From Solirubrobacter taibaiensis (GTDB lineage: Bacteria; Actinomycetota; Thermoleophilia; Solirubrobacterales; Solirubrobacteraceae), in NCBI GenBank assembly GCA_027587225.1, contig JAPDDQ010000016.1:62001-126000 (forward strand): 64,000 bases of DNA, in the 5' to 3' direction. How positions within the stretch are numbered: position 1 is the stretch's first letter; each line of letters begins with the position of its first letter. The notes beneath the pieces were generated by a model. It was not told the origin of the DNA and ran no database searches. It saw nothing but the letters and a program-made list of their open reading frames with translations. A program made the translations under genes and the position numbers. Shown in pieces: positions 26,266-36,815 of the stretch.

Positions 26266-27025
26266 GTTCGCGGTCGATACTGCCACCTGGATCAGCGCGG
26301 CCGTCCCGCTCGTCATCGCGATCGTGATCGCCACCGTCTTCGACCGCGTCTTCCGCGGCAAGGTCGCCCGTGAGGTCGCCGACAAGGCGGGCATCACGCG
26401 CGAAGCCGCCACACGGCTGCGCTTCATCCGGCGCCTCGTCTACGCCGTGATCATCCTGATCGGGCTCTTCATCGGGCTCTCCCAGTTCGACGGGATCACC
26501 AACATCGCGCGCGCCCTGCTGGCGTCCGGCGCGATCGCCGCGGCGGTCATCGGCTTCGCCGCCCGCCAGGTGCTCGCGAACTTCGTGGCCGGGATCATGC
26601 TCGCCGTCACGCAGCCGATCCGGGTCGGCGACTGGGTGACCTTCGAGGGCAACTATGGCGTCGTCGAGGACGTGCGCCTGAACTACACGATCCTCAAGAC
26701 CGCCACGCACCAGCGGATCGTGATCCCGAACGAGAAGCTCGCCGGCGGCGTGCTCAAGAACGACACGCTGGTGGTGGACGTCGTCAGCCTCGACGTGTCG
26801 GTGTGGGTGCCGCCGGAGACCGACGTCGAGGCGGCGATCACCGCGCTCGAGGACGAGACGCAGCAAGAGGTCACGATCGCCGAGGCCGTCCCGTGGGGGA
26901 CGCGGCTGAGCGTCGGCTCCGACCCGGTCGCACCCCCGGATCGAGCCACGGGCGAGGCATCGCTGCGCCGCCAATGTCTCGCGCGTTTACGAAAAGAAGG
27001 TCTGCTTCGGGCTGGATCGAACTAG
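26264..27025 (+). CDS. Small-conductance mechanosensitive channel (MscS family)
   Basis: The protein has 253 residues if it starts at the ATG at 26264; in-frame starts at 26252 and 26231 are possible. Two or three N-terminal membrane helices are followed by the pore helix and beta domain: GFAARQVLANFVAGIMLAVT, PIRVGDWVTF, GVVEDVRLNYTIL and RIVIPNEKL. It opens on membrane tension and releases solutes during hypo-osmotic shock. The chosen ATG overlaps the divergent HAD ATG within the palindrome CATG. The PBP gene follows 16 nt later. Confidence 0.9.
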   Translation: MFAVDTATWISAAVPLVIAIVIATVFDRVFRGKVAREVADKAGITREAATRLRFIRRLVYAVIILIGLFIGLSQFDGITNIARALLASGAIAAAVIGFAARQVLANFVAGIMLAVTQPIRVGDWVTFEGNYGVVEDVRLNYTILKTATHQRIVIPNEKLAGGVLKNDTLVVDVVSLDVSVWVPPETDVEAAITALEDETQQEVTIAEAVPWGTRLSVGSDPVAPPDRATGEASLRRQCLARLRKEGLLRAGSN

Positions 27026-27041
27026 ACTCGGGGTTTCGCCC

Positions 27042-29249
27042 GTGAGTCATTCCGCGCGTATACGACGTCGCCGCCGGACAGGCGGCAAGGCAGGCCGATG
27101 GATCATTCTCGGCTTTGTGCTGCTGATCCTGTGCGGGGTCAGCGTCGCCGCGGCCGCAGCCGGATGGGTCATCCGCACGGCCAACGACGGGCCGACGCTG
27201 TCGACCTACTCGCCGCGCGACCCAGGTGGCTTGACCAAGGTGCTGGCGTCCGACGGGACGCGCCTCGGCTTCATCCAGAACGACGACCTGATCGAGACCA
27301 AGGCGGCCTCGGACTTCCCTGAGGTGCTCAACCAGGCGACCGTCGCCATCGAGGACGAGCGCTTCTACAAGCACACCGGCGTCGACTACGAGGGCATCAT
27401 CCGCGCCGCGTACACGAACGCGACGTCCGACAACACGCAGGGCGGCTCGACGCTGACGATGCAGCTCGTGCGCAACCTGTACACGCAGGACGTCACGCGT
27501 TCCGGCGTCGAGGGCTACAAGCGCAAGATCCGTGAGGCGCGCCTCGCCCAGGAGCTCGAGGAGGAGCACTCCAAGGAGTGGGTGCTCGGCAAGTACCTCA
27601 ACACCGTCCCGTACGGCACCTACGGCGGCCAGACGGCGGTCGGCGCCGGCGCCGCCGCCCGCCTGTACTTCGACAAGAACGTCAAGGACCTGACGCTGCG
27701 TGAGGCCGCGATGATCGCCGGCATGCCGCAGGCGCCTTCGCAGTACTCGCCGGTGGACAACCGCGAGGGCACGACGCGCCGCCGCAACGAGGTCCTCGGC
27801 AAGATGGCCGAGCTCGGCTACATCACGCCCGCCAAGGCCCGGTCCGAGATGAAGAAGGGCCTCGGGCTCAACATGGACAAGTACTTCTCGCGGGCTCGCG
27901 AGCGCTACGTCCTGGACTACGTAAAGTCCGAGCTGATCCAGGAGTACGGCCTGGACGCCACGCGCCGCGGCGGCTTCACGGTCACGACCACGATCAACCT
28001 CAAGTACCAGCAGTACGCGCGCGCCGCGATGAGCCAGCTGGCCGGCATCGGCCCGTCCTCGGCGATCGTGACGATCGACCCGAAGAACGGCGACATCGTG
28101 ACGATGGCCTCGACGCAGACCTACGGGCGCTCGAAGGGCAAGTCGACGTACAACCTGGCCACGCAGGGCAAGCGTCAGCCGGGCTCGTCGTTCAAGACGA
28201 TGGCGCTGCTCACCGCGCTGCGCGAGGGCGTGAACCCGAGCTCGACGAGCTACACGTCCAAGTCGCCGATGAAGATCACCAAGCCGCCGTGCGGCTCGCC
28301 CGCCTACCCGTGGGAGCTCAAGACCTACGGCGGCAAGGGCGCCGGCACGATGGACCTGCGCCGCGCGACGCTCGCCTCCGACAACTCGGTGTACGCGCAG
28401 CTCGTGTCCGACCTCGGCCCCGACAAGGTCAAGGAGACGGCGCGGATGATGGGCATCAAGTCCAAGCTCCTCGGCGTCTGCGCCGAGTCGCTGGGCGGCC
28501 TCACCGACGGCGTCTCGCCACTCGAGATGGCCAACGCCTACGCCACGATCGTCAACGGCGGCTACCGCAACCGCCCGCGCATCATCAAGAAGATCACGCG
28601 CAACGGCGAGAAGATCAAGCTTCCGGCGCGCTTCCGCGTCAAGCGCACCAAGGCGTTCGAGGACGGCGTGACCGACCAGGCCGTGCAGATCCTCGCCGCC
28701 AACGCGGCGGGCGGCACCGGCACCAAGTCGCTCATCCCGGGCTGCGGCGCCCAGGGCGGCAAGACCGGCACGACCGACAAGAACATCGACGCCTGGTTCG
28801 TGGGCTTCACGCCGAAGTTCGCCACCTCCGTGTGGGTCGGCTTCCCCGGCTCGGCCAAGATCTCCATGAACGGCATGTACTTCGGCTCCAACATCGACGG
28901 CGGTACGTATCCGGCGCAGATCTGGGGCGACTACATGAAGAAGGTCGTCGCCAAGGGCTGCGGGAAGTGGCTCACACCCAAGGAGCCGTTCCAGAGCCAG
29001 GCGTTCCAGGGCCGCTACGCGCGTGAGGGCGCCGAGGACGAGGACACGGGCGAAGGCGAGGACGGCACGACCACGCCGGGTACCGCGCCGACGGCGCCGC
29101 CCGCGGACGACGAGCCCGCCGACCCCAAGCCCCGCGACGGCAACAACGGGCCCGACAACGACGCCGCCTTCGATCCTGGGGCCTACGAGTCGCCACCGCA
29201 GGGTGACCCGGGCAACGGCGGTACGCAAGCGCCTCCCGGCGATGGCTGA
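27042..29249 (+). CDS. Class A penicillin-binding protein (transglycosylase/transpeptidase)
   Basis: The protein has 735 residues with a GTG start. It has a short basic cytoplasmic segment and one membrane anchor. The GT51 glycosyltransferase domain shows EDERFYKHTGVDYEGI with the catalytic Glu, and GGSTLTMQLVRN. The transpeptidase domain has PGSSFKTMALL (SxxK), ASDNSVYAQ (SxN) and GGKTGTTDKN (KTG). The last 80 residues are acidic and rich in Gly, Pro and Asp, without known domains. It polymerises and cross-links peptidoglycan at the outer face of the membrane. Confidence 0.96.
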   Translation: MSHSARIRRRRRTGGKAGRWIILGFVLLILCGVSVAAAAAGWVIRTANDGPTLSTYSPRDPGGLTKVLASDGTRLGFIQNDDLIETKAASDFPEVLNQATVAIEDERFYKHTGVDYEGIIRAAYTNATSDNTQGGSTLTMQLVRNLYTQDVTRSGVEGYKRKIREARLAQELEEEHSKEWVLGKYLNTVPYGTYGGQTAVGAGAAARLYFDKNVKDLTLREAAMIAGMPQAPSQYSPVDNREGTTRRRNEVLGKMAELGYITPAKARSEMKKGLGLNMDKYFSRARERYVLDYVKSELIQEYGLDATRRGGFTVTTTINLKYQQYARAAMSQLAGIGPSSAIVTIDPKNGDIVTMASTQTYGRSKGKSTYNLATQGKRQPGSSFKTMALLTALREGVNPSSTSYTSKSPMKITKPPCGSPAYPWELKTYGGKGAGTMDLRRATLASDNSVYAQLVSDLGPDKVKETARMMGIKSKLLGVCAESLGGLTDGVSPLEMANAYATIVNGGYRNRPRIIKKITRNGEKIKLPARFRVKRTKAFEDGVTDQAVQILAANAAGGTGTKSLIPGCGAQGGKTGTTDKNIDAWFVGFTPKFATSVWVGFPGSAKISMNGMYFGSNIDGGTYPAQIWGDYMKKVVAKGCGKWLTPKEPFQSQAFQGRYAREGAEDEDTGEGEDGTTTPGTAPTAPPADDEPADPKPRDGNNGPDNDAAFDPGAYESPPQGDPGNGGTQAPPGDG

Positions 29250-29313
29250 CAGCCGCCCGCCTGACTGGTACAACTTGCGCGGTCAGGGCCGGATCTAACA
29301 GGAGTGCTGTCAG

Positions 29314-29517
29314 ATGGCGACGGGTGTCGTGAAGTGGTTCAGCGACGAAAAGGGCTTCGGCTTCATCACGCCTGATGACGGAGGGAAGGACGCGTTCGTC
29401 CATTTCTCGGCCATCTCCGGCGACGGGTTCCGCACCCTCGCCGAAGGCGCGAAGGTCGAATACCAGCTGGGCGAAGGCGCGAAGGGACCACAAGCCACCG
29501 ACGTCAGGGTCATCTAG
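29314..29517 (+). CDS. Cold shock protein (CspA family)
   Basis: This is a 67-residue single cold shock domain. [15 protein letters not shown] (RNP1 region) and DAFVHFSAI (RNP2) are intact. It is an RNA-binding chaperone that melts structured mRNA. An AGGAG ribosome binding site precedes the ATG. It starts 64 nt after the PBP gene and 4 nt before IF-1, so cold shock protein and IF-1 appear to form one translation-related unit. Confidence 0.96.
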   Translation: MATGVVKWFSDEKGFGFITPDDGGKDAFVHFSAISGDGFRTLAEGAKVEYQLGEGAKGPQATDVRVI

Positions 29518-29521
29518 GACC

Positions 29522-29740
29522 TTGTCGAAGGAGGAAAAGGTCGAGTTCGAAGGGGAGGTCGTAGAGGCCCTCCCGAACGCGATGTTCCGCGTTCAACTCG
29601 ACAACGGTCACGAGGTGCTCGGCCACGTGGCGGGCAAGATGCGGCGGTTCCGCATCCGCATCCTCCCTGGTGACCGCGTACGCGTCGAGGTTTCGCCGTA
29701 CGACCTCCATCGCGCGCGGATCGTCTACCGGCATCGCTGA
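29522..29740 (+). CDS. infA: Translation initiation factor IF-1
   Basis: This 72-residue OB-fold protein reads from a TTG at 29522. [40 protein letters not shown] and [22 protein letters not shown] follow IF-1 throughout its length. IF-1 binds the ribosomal A site with IF-2 and IF-3. Its usual place is between map/adk and rpmJ; here it sits next to a cold shock gene, so it may be a second copy. The 3' end is overlapped by thiL. Confidence 0.93.
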   Translation: MSKEEKVEFEGEVVEALPNAMFRVQLDNGHEVLGHVAGKMRRFRIRILPGDRVRVEVSPYDLHRARIVYRHR

Positions 29741-30617
29741 GCTGGACCTCATAGCGGGGATCCGGCGCGCGTTGGTCGTGCGCTCGGAGCGCGTCGTCCG
29801 CTGGATCGGCGACGACTGCGCGGTCGTGCGGGCGGGAGGAGCCTGCGCGGTGTCGACCGACGTGATGGTCGACGGGACCCACTTCCGGCTCGGCCAGGCG
29901 AGCCCGGAAGACGTGGGCTGGCGCGCACTTGCCGGTGCGCTGTCCGACATCGCCGCGATGGGCGGCGAGGCGGGCGAGGCCTACCTGTCCGTCGTGCTGC
30001 CGCCGTCAATGGGCGATGACGACGTGCTCGCGCTGCACCGCGGCGCCGAGGCGCTGGCGGCCGAGTGCGGCGTCACGATCGCCGGCGGGGACCTCGCGCG
30101 CGGTCCGGCGCTGACCGTCGCGGTCACCGTGATGAGCTGGGCGGACGCGCCTGCGGACTTCGTCGGCCGTGACGGCGCCCGGCCAGGCGACCGCGTCGGC
30201 GTCACCGGCACGCTGGGCGGTTCCGCGGCGGGCCTGGCGATCCTCGACGGCGCGGACGGCCCGCGCGCCCTCGTGGAGCGCTACCTGCGGCCCCGTCCGC
30301 GCCTGGCGGAAGGGCTGGCGCTCGCGGGCGCGGCGACGGCGATGATGGATCTCTCCGACGGCATCGCGTCGGACGCACGGCGCCTGGCCGAGGCCAGCGG
30401 CGTGAAGCTCGTGCTCGACGCGAGCCGGCTTCCGCTGGCGGAGGGCGTCGAGTCGGTGGAGCTCGCCGCGACCGGCGGCGAGGACTACGAACTGCTCGTG
30501 TGTGGACCGGCGTCGCTGCCGGGCCTTTCGTGGGTGGGAGAAGTGGTCGCGGGTGAAGGCGTGGAGTGGATCGGAGCCCCGCCCGGCGCTGCGGCCTGGC
30601 GGGGCTTCGAACACTAA
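29670..30617 (+). CDS. thiL: Thiamine-monophosphate kinase
   Basis: The protein is up to 315 residues. Homology begins at about 29740 ([12 protein letters not shown]), but the only standard in-frame start is the GTG at 29670, inside infA; a non-standard start near 29740 is possible. The family motifs are clear: [51 protein letters not shown] and [10 protein letters not shown]. It phosphorylates thiamine monophosphate to thiamine diphosphate. No TPP riboswitch or other thi gene is nearby. Confidence 0.92.
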   Translation: MTAYASRFRRTTSIARGSSTGIAELDLIAGIRRALVVRSERVVRWIGDDCAVVRAGGACAVSTDVMVDGTHFRLGQASPEDVGWRALAGALSDIAAMGGEAGEAYLSVVLPPSMGDDDVLALHRGAEALAAECGVTIAGGDLARGPALTVAVTVMSWADAPADFVGRDGARPGDRVGVTGTLGGSAAGLAILDGADGPRALVERYLRPRPRLAEGLALAGAATAMMDLSDGIASDARRLAEASGVKLVLDASRLPLAEGVESVELAATGGEDYELLVCGPASLPGLSWVGEVVAGEGVEWIGAPPGAAAWRGFEH

Positions 30618-30636
30618 TTGCGCCAGTGCGCCACTA

Positions 30637-30867
30637 CTACGCCTCCCCCTCGTTACCGAGGAGGCGCTTGAGGATCGCCGCCGCGACAGCTTCGCTGTCG
30701 ACCGCGTAGGTCCCGCACTGGATGCGCTCTCGTATTTGCTGCACGTTGGTCACCGCACCATCCTTGGAGGGAGCGATAGGGGCCGATCGGTTGAACCGTC
30801 GATCCCCATCACGAGTCGAACCCGTCATTCGGACTCGTGACCCGTATCGGGTATCCAGCACCGTCAT
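30637..30867 (-). CDS. FlgM-like anti-sigma-28 factor
   Basis: This is a 76-residue protein from the ATG at 30867. The second half, VTNVQQIRERIQCGTYAVDS followed by EAVAAAILKRLL, matches the conserved C-terminal helices of FlgM (pattern: I, about 6 residues, G-x-Y-x-V-D, then A-x-A-I-L). FlgM binds and inhibits the flagellar sigma factor FliA/SigD. The N-terminal half is basic and disordered, as in FlgM. No flagellar genes are in the window. It lies convergent to thiL and downstream of a sortase. It fits FlgM better than any other family I know, but it is short. Confidence 0.65.
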   Translation of the reverse strand: MTVLDTRYGSRVRMTGSTRDGDRRFNRSAPIAPSKDGAVTNVQQIRERIQCGTYAVDSEAVAAAILKRLLGNEGEA

Positions 30868-30920
30868 GTGAGCCTCATCGTCCTGGCTCGGACAATGGTC
30901 GATGGGGTCCTCGCCCCAGC

Positions 30921-31628
30921 TCACGCCGCGGCGCCCCTCGGCTCGGAGCGCACGAGCCGCGCAAACACGACGATTCTCTCCGCGGCGGAGTACAGCGGAT
31001 GGCACGCCGACAGGATCAGCCGATCGTAGGACACGCGTTGGGTCACCCAGACGTCGGTCGGTTTGACGATGCGCGTTCGCTCCACGCGGTACGTGAAGCG
31101 CCCGTACGGCATCGTCACGACGATGTCGTCGCCGCGCCGGACCTTGTCGATCTTGCGAAACGGCGCGCCATAGGTGGTGCGATGTCCGGCGATCCCGACC
31201 GTCCCGCGCTGGCCGGGCAGCGGCGTCGCGGGGTAGTGGCCGGGGCCGCGGCGCAGATCGTCGGCGTTCGTGCCCTCGATCACGACGCTGGAGAGCCCGA
31301 TGCGGTCGATCCGCAGCCGCCCGACGGCATCGCCGTCGTCGGTGCGCCGGTCCAGCGAGCGGGCGGCGAACGCCAGCTTGCGCTTCGGGTCCGGGAGCTT
31401 GACGATCGCGCGCCGCTCCACCGGCGGCAGCGGCACCTGCTCGAGCTGGTCGAGCTCGCCGGACAGCTCGTTCTGCTGGAAGTGCGCGTAGAGCGAGGAC
31501 ACCGGTTCCTCCCACACGAGCGTCGCGACCGCGTCCGTCAACAGGAGCGTGCCCGAGACGATCAGCGCGGTCGAGAGCCCGCGCAGCGCGGCGCGCCCTC
31601 GCGAGCGGCGGGCAGCGGGTGCGCTCAT
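30921..31628 (-). CDS. Class E-type sortase
   Basis: The protein has 235 residues, with one N-terminal membrane anchor (LSTALIVSGTLLLTDAVATL). The catalytic residues are visible: His in GIAGHRTTYGAPFRKI, Cys in LILSACHPLY and Arg in AAERIVVFARL. The GHRTTYGAPF block is typical of actinobacterial class E sortases, which attach LAxTG-type proteins to the cell wall. It overlaps the upstream membrane protein gene by 4 nt and is probably coupled to it. No LPxTG or LAxTG substrate is visible in this window. Confidence 0.92.
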   Translation of the reverse strand: MSAPAARRSRGRAALRGLSTALIVSGTLLLTDAVATLVWEEPVSSLYAHFQQNELSGELDQLEQVPLPPVERRAIVKLPDPKRKLAFAARSLDRRTDDGDAVGRLRIDRIGLSSVVIEGTNADDLRRGPGHYPATPLPGQRGTVGIAGHRTTYGAPFRKIDKVRRGDDIVVTMPYGRFTYRVERTRIVKPTDVWVTQRVSYDRLILSACHPLYSAAERIVVFARLVRSEPRGAAA

Positions 31629-33457
31629 CGCCGCAGCGCCGACTCCGTGCCGCCGAGCGAGCCCGGGCCCGCGTAGGACAGCGGGCCGCGGGTGGCGAAC
31701 TGCTTGTCGCCACCGCCATCAGCGGGCCCGAGCCGGCGCCGCGCGAGCAGCACGCGCACGACGGCGGCCAGCGCCGCGAGCAGCCCGGCGAACAGCAGCA
31801 TCGTGCCGACGCCCGACCCGGTCATGGCCGCGATCGCCATCGCCCACGCGACGTTCAGCGGGCCGAGTTCGAGCGCGAGGCTGAGGTGCACGACCGCGAG
31901 GACGGGGACGAGCAGGCCGAGCAAGAGCGCGACCACCGCCTTCCACCCGCGCCAGCCGGTCGCGGCGAACAGCCACAGGTGCGCGGCGGGGACCAGCAGA
32001 CCCGCAGCGTAGGGGTTGCGCACCCACGCGAGCGCCACCAGCCCGCACAGCCACATCGCGGTCGCGACGGCGAGACCATCCACCCCCGGCGCACCGCGCC
32101 CGCGGCGACCCTCCGGGATCGCTTCGGCGCTGGGCCGCGAACCGATCGCGCGAGCCAGCGCACGCGCGCCGAACCACGCCAGGCCGGCCACGACGACCGC
32201 GCTGACGACCGCGACGATCCCGCTCGTCCCGGCCGGCCAGCGGCGCGGGTCGAGGAGCCCGGCGGGCGCGTCGACCAGGCCCGTGGCAGCGAGCGCGCGC
32301 AGCCACAGCCACGCAACCGGCAGGGGTACGGCCGCGACGACCAGCCAGCCGATCCAGGGCGCGATCGGCACCCGGCGCCGGCGCGCGCGGAAGAACGCGT
32401 CGAGCGCGGCCAGCATCACGGGCAGCAGGAGCGCGCCCACGAGCAGCCGGACGCTCCAGTCGGCCATCACGTTGCGGAGCGTGACGATCCCGTCCGGCGC
32501 GTTCTCGAAGGCGGGCGTGTCGCGCCGGCCCACAGTGTCCAAGGCCCCGACCGCCAGCACCGCCGAGCGTCCGAACGCGCGGATGCGCTTGCGATAGACG
32601 GTCGCGTCCGCGGTTGGCCCGAGCTCTCCGGACGCGGAGATCAGCACCGCGGGCAGCCCTTCGGCACCGACGGCCCCCTGCTCGGACAGTGTCACCGGCA
32701 GCGCCCGGCGCACCCACTGGGCGGCGGCGCGCGGCCCACCGGGCTCGGCGCGCGTCTCCCGCCGCACGGCGGCCTGCACGGTGCGCTCGAGGCCGAGCGC
32801 GGCGGAGCTCGGCGTGCCCGTCCACGACACCACCCACGGCTTGTCGAGCTGGTTGCTCGCCATGTCGCCGAGCACGATCACGCCGTCGACCGGACCCCCG
32901 GCCTCCTTGCGCGCCCACTCGCGCGTGCCCTCGAAGCCGGTGCGGGCGCCCGTCGTGGAGACGAGCACGAGTGTCTTGTCGAGGTCGCGTGACTTGAAGA
33001 CGCGGCCGAGCTCGAGCAGCACGGCCGTGGCCGACAGCTCCGCCTTGCCGGGCGAATCACGGTTCGCGAGCACCACGATCCGGCGCCCGGACGCAGCGGG
33101 CTTCGTGGCGATCACCGTCTCGAGGCCGTTCTCCGTCGTGGTCCGTTCGATCGTGTAGGTCGGCTGCCGCTCCTCTGACCAGGGTGCCGCCAGTTCGGCG
33201 GCCACGAAGTCCGCGAGCGCGGCGTCGCCGGCCGAGCCGGGCGTGCGGTCCCGGAAGTCGGCCGCGAGCCCTTGCAGCGAGCCGGGATCCTCGTCGCGCT
33301 GCGTGCCGAATGCGCGATCGCCGCTGAATGAATCGGCGGGCAACAGGGAGCGCCCCGGGGTCGGCCGGTCCTGCAGCGCGAAGGCAGCGAGGAACAGCGC
33401 GAGCAGCGCAGGGAGAAACGCGGTCCGGTAGACGCGGCCGTCTAACACCGGAACCAC
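31625..33457 (-). CDS. Membrane protein with degenerate M28 peptidase-like domain
   Basis: The protein has 610 residues with a GTG start. An N-terminal membrane segment is followed by an extracytoplasmic domain of about 280 residues. Its fold order resembles M28 aminopeptidases (RIVVLANRDSPGKAELSATA, LVLVSTTGARTGFEGTREWA). The metal ligands appear lost: the His, the DNxxG aspartate and the catalytic Glu are not where expected. The C-terminal half has about eight membrane helices. It is coupled to the sortase gene, so it may have a surface-protein or cell-wall role. It is probably not an active protease. Confidence 0.8.
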   Translation of the reverse strand: MVPVLDGRVYRTAFLPALLALFLAAFALQDRPTPGRSLLPADSFSGDRAFGTQRDEDPGSLQGLAADFRDRTPGSAGDAALADFVAAELAAPWSEERQPTYTIERTTTENGLETVIATKPAASGRRIVVLANRDSPGKAELSATAVLLELGRVFKSRDLDKTLVLVSTTGARTGFEGTREWARKEAGGPVDGVIVLGDMASNQLDKPWVVSWTGTPSSAALGLERTVQAAVRRETRAEPGGPRAAAQWVRRALPVTLSEQGAVGAEGLPAVLISASGELGPTADATVYRKRIRAFGRSAVLAVGALDTVGRRDTPAFENAPDGIVTLRNVMADWSVRLLVGALLLPVMLAALDAFFRARRRRVPIAPWIGWLVVAAVPLPVAWLWLRALAATGLVDAPAGLLDPRRWPAGTSGIVAVVSAVVVAGLAWFGARALARAIGSRPSAEAIPEGRRGRGAPGVDGLAVATAMWLCGLVALAWVRNPYAAGLLVPAAHLWLFAATGWRGWKAVVALLLGLLVPVLAVVHLSLALELGPLNVAWAMAIAAMTGSGVGTMLLFAGLLAALAAVVRVLLARRRLGPADGGGDKQFATRGPLSYAGPGSLGGTESALRR

Positions 33458-33503
33458 GTTAATGCCTTACCTAAGTCCCGAACTATGCTCCGGTGCTGAG
33501 TGC

Positions 33504-34214
33504 ATGACTGATCGAGCCCCCAGGATCTTGCTCGTCGACGACGAGCAGCCCATTCAGACGCTGCTTTCGTTCCCGTTGCAGCGCGATGGCTACGAGGTCG
33601 TACAGGCCGCCGACGGCCCGGAAGCCCTCGAGCGCTTCGACGAGCAGATCTTCGATCTGGTCGTGCTGGACGTGATGTTGCCGCGGATGGACGGCCTCGA
33701 GGTCTGCCGGCGCCTGCGCGCCAAGGGCGAGACCGTGCCGATCATCATGCTCACGGCCAAGTCCGAGGAGATCGACAAGGTCCTCGGCCTGGAGCTCGGC
33801 GCGGACGACTACATCACCAAGCCGTTCTCGATGCGCGAGTTCCGCTCGCGTGTGAAGGCGGCGCTGCGGCGCTCGGGGATGGCGCGCCAGGACACCGACG
33901 ACGAGCGGCCGATCGAGGTCCGAGGCCTCAAGATCGACCCGGGCAAGCGCACGGTCTCGCGCCACGGGGAAACGGTCTCGACCACCTACGTCGAGTTCGA
34001 GATCCTCGCCGCGCTGGCGCGGTCACCCGGTCGCGTGTTCACGCGCGACATGCTGCTCGCGCGGGTGTGGGGCGATTCCGCCTACCGCGACCCGCGCACG
34101 ATCGACGTGCACATCCGCCATCTCCGAGAGAAGATCGAAGTGGATCCGAAGGAGCCGGAGTACCTGTTCACGGTGCGCGGCGTCGGATACCGCTTCCGCG
34201 ACGAAGAGGGCTAG
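33504..34214 (+). CDS. OmpR/PhoB-family response regulator
   Basis: The protein has 236 residues from the ATG at 33504. The receiver domain has the acidic pocket LLVDDEQ, phospho-acceptor Asp in LVVLDVMLPRMDGLEV, Thr in IIMLTAKSEE and Lys in ADDYITKPFS. The C-terminal winged helix ends with RTIDVHIRHLREKIE and LFTVRGVGYRF. It is transcribed divergently from the M28-like gene across 46 bp. Its partner kinase gene follows directly, and an HtrA protease completes the unit, a common envelope-stress arrangement. Confidence 0.96.
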   Translation: MTDRAPRILLVDDEQPIQTLLSFPLQRDGYEVVQAADGPEALERFDEQIFDLVVLDVMLPRMDGLEVCRRLRAKGETVPIIMLTAKSEEIDKVLGLELGADDYITKPFSMREFRSRVKAALRRSGMARQDTDDERPIEVRGLKIDPGKRTVSRHGETVSTTYVEFEILAALARSPGRVFTRDMLLARVWGDSAYRDPRTIDVHIRHLREKIEVDPKEPEYLFTVRGVGYRFRDEEG

Positions 34215-35665
34215 TTGCCCGGCCTACGGTCGCTGCGCAACCGGCTGGCCCTGATCTTCGCGCTCATCATCGTCGGCGCGATCGGGACGATCTACCTCTC
34301 GGTCACCCCGCGGCTGGAAGCGTCGCTGACGTCGCAGCGACTCAATGACGTGGTCACGGCCACCCGCCAGTCCACGCCCAGCGTCGGCGAGGCCATGTGG
34401 CCGCCGCGGCCGCTCCCCCGGCTCGACGACGGCCGCGCGCCGGATGAGGCGAAGATCCAGAGCAACCGCGCCGGCAAGGTCCGCACCACCGCCGAGCGCA
34501 TCAGCACCGAGATCCTCGTCATGGCCGAGGGCGAGGACGGCATGTTCGGCTACACGGATTCCACGCCGGACGGCGGCGTGACCGCCTCCGACGTCGCTGA
34601 CGTGGCGCGCGAGGCGCTGGAGACGCAGCGCCTGGCGAGCGCGATCATCACGACGCCGAACGGTCAGCAGGCCGTCGCCGCGCAGCCCATCCGCGACGAT
34701 CGAGCCACCCGCCGCGACGAGTCGCAGTGGGTCGCCGTCTTCGCGGACTCACTCGACGACGTGCAGGACAACGTCTCCCTGATCCGCCGGCAGGTCCTGC
34801 TCTCGGGCGGAATCGCGCTCGTGATCGCGATCCTGGCCGGCTACCTGGTCGCGCGGGCGCTGGCGGCGCGCGTCAAGCGGCTCGAGCGTGCGGCGCGCAA
34901 GGTCGCGAGCGGCGACTTCTCGCAGCCGATCAAGGCCGACTCCGACGACGAGCTCGGCCAGCTCGCGCGCACGTTCAACGACATGCAGGACCAGCTCGCG
35001 CGCCTGGACCGCGCGCGCAAGCAGTTCATCGCGTCCGCCTCGCACGAGCTGCGCACGCCGATCTTCTCCCTGGGCGGGTTCCTGGAGCTGCTGGCCGACG
35101 AGGACCTCGACGAGGAGACGCGGCGCGCGTTCCTGGAGCAGATCCGCGGCCAGGTGGACCGCATGCGCAACCTGGCGGTCGAGCTGCTCGATCTGTCCCG
35201 GCTGGAGGCGGGCGCGCTGGAGCTGCGGATCGAGCCGACGGACGTCGGCCAGCTCGCGCGCGAGGTCGCGGCGGAGTTCACGCCCGCCGCCGCGCGGCAC
35301 GAGTCCGACGTCGAGCTGGACCTGCGTCCGGAGCCGATCGAGCTCGACTGCGACCCGGAGCGCGTCGCGCAGGTGCTGCGGATCCTGCTCGACAACGCAC
35401 TCCGGCACACACCGCCCGGCACGGACGTTCGCGTTTCAGCCGCGCGGGCGAATGGGCACGTTCGACTCGAGGTCGCCGACCGCGGCCCCGGGATCAACCG
35501 CCAGAACATGCCGCACATCTTCGAGCCCTTCTTCACCTCCAACGAGCAGGCGCAGGGCGCCGGACTCGGTCTCGCGATCGCGCGGGAGCTCGCGGAGCGC
35601 ATGCAGGGGCGGCTCACCGTGCGTTCCGGTCCCGGCAAGACGACGTTCGCGCTGGTCCTGCCGGC

Positions 35666-35669
<4 letters not shown>
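34215..35669 (+). CDS. HAMP-domain sensor histidine kinase
   Basis: The protein has 484 residues from a TTG that directly follows the regulator's stop. There are two membrane helices (about 10-30 and 195-215) around an extracytoplasmic sensor of about 165 residues, then a HAMP domain. The H box is ASASHELRTPIFSLGGF, the N box is LLDNALRHTPPGTDV, and G boxes appear as DRGPGI and GAGLGLAIARELAE. It would autophosphorylate and pass phosphate to the adjacent regulator. The signal sensed is unknown. The stop overlaps htrA by 4 nt. Confidence 0.96.
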
Positions 35670-36790
<1,121 letters not shown>

Positions 36791-36815
36791 GTCCCGCCAG
36801 ATATCGTCAACCGCG

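Noticed and set aside
26871-29273. 800-codon open frame on the minus strand
   Set aside because: It is the shadow of the class A PBP gene, whose three catalytic motif sets are all intact on the plus strand.
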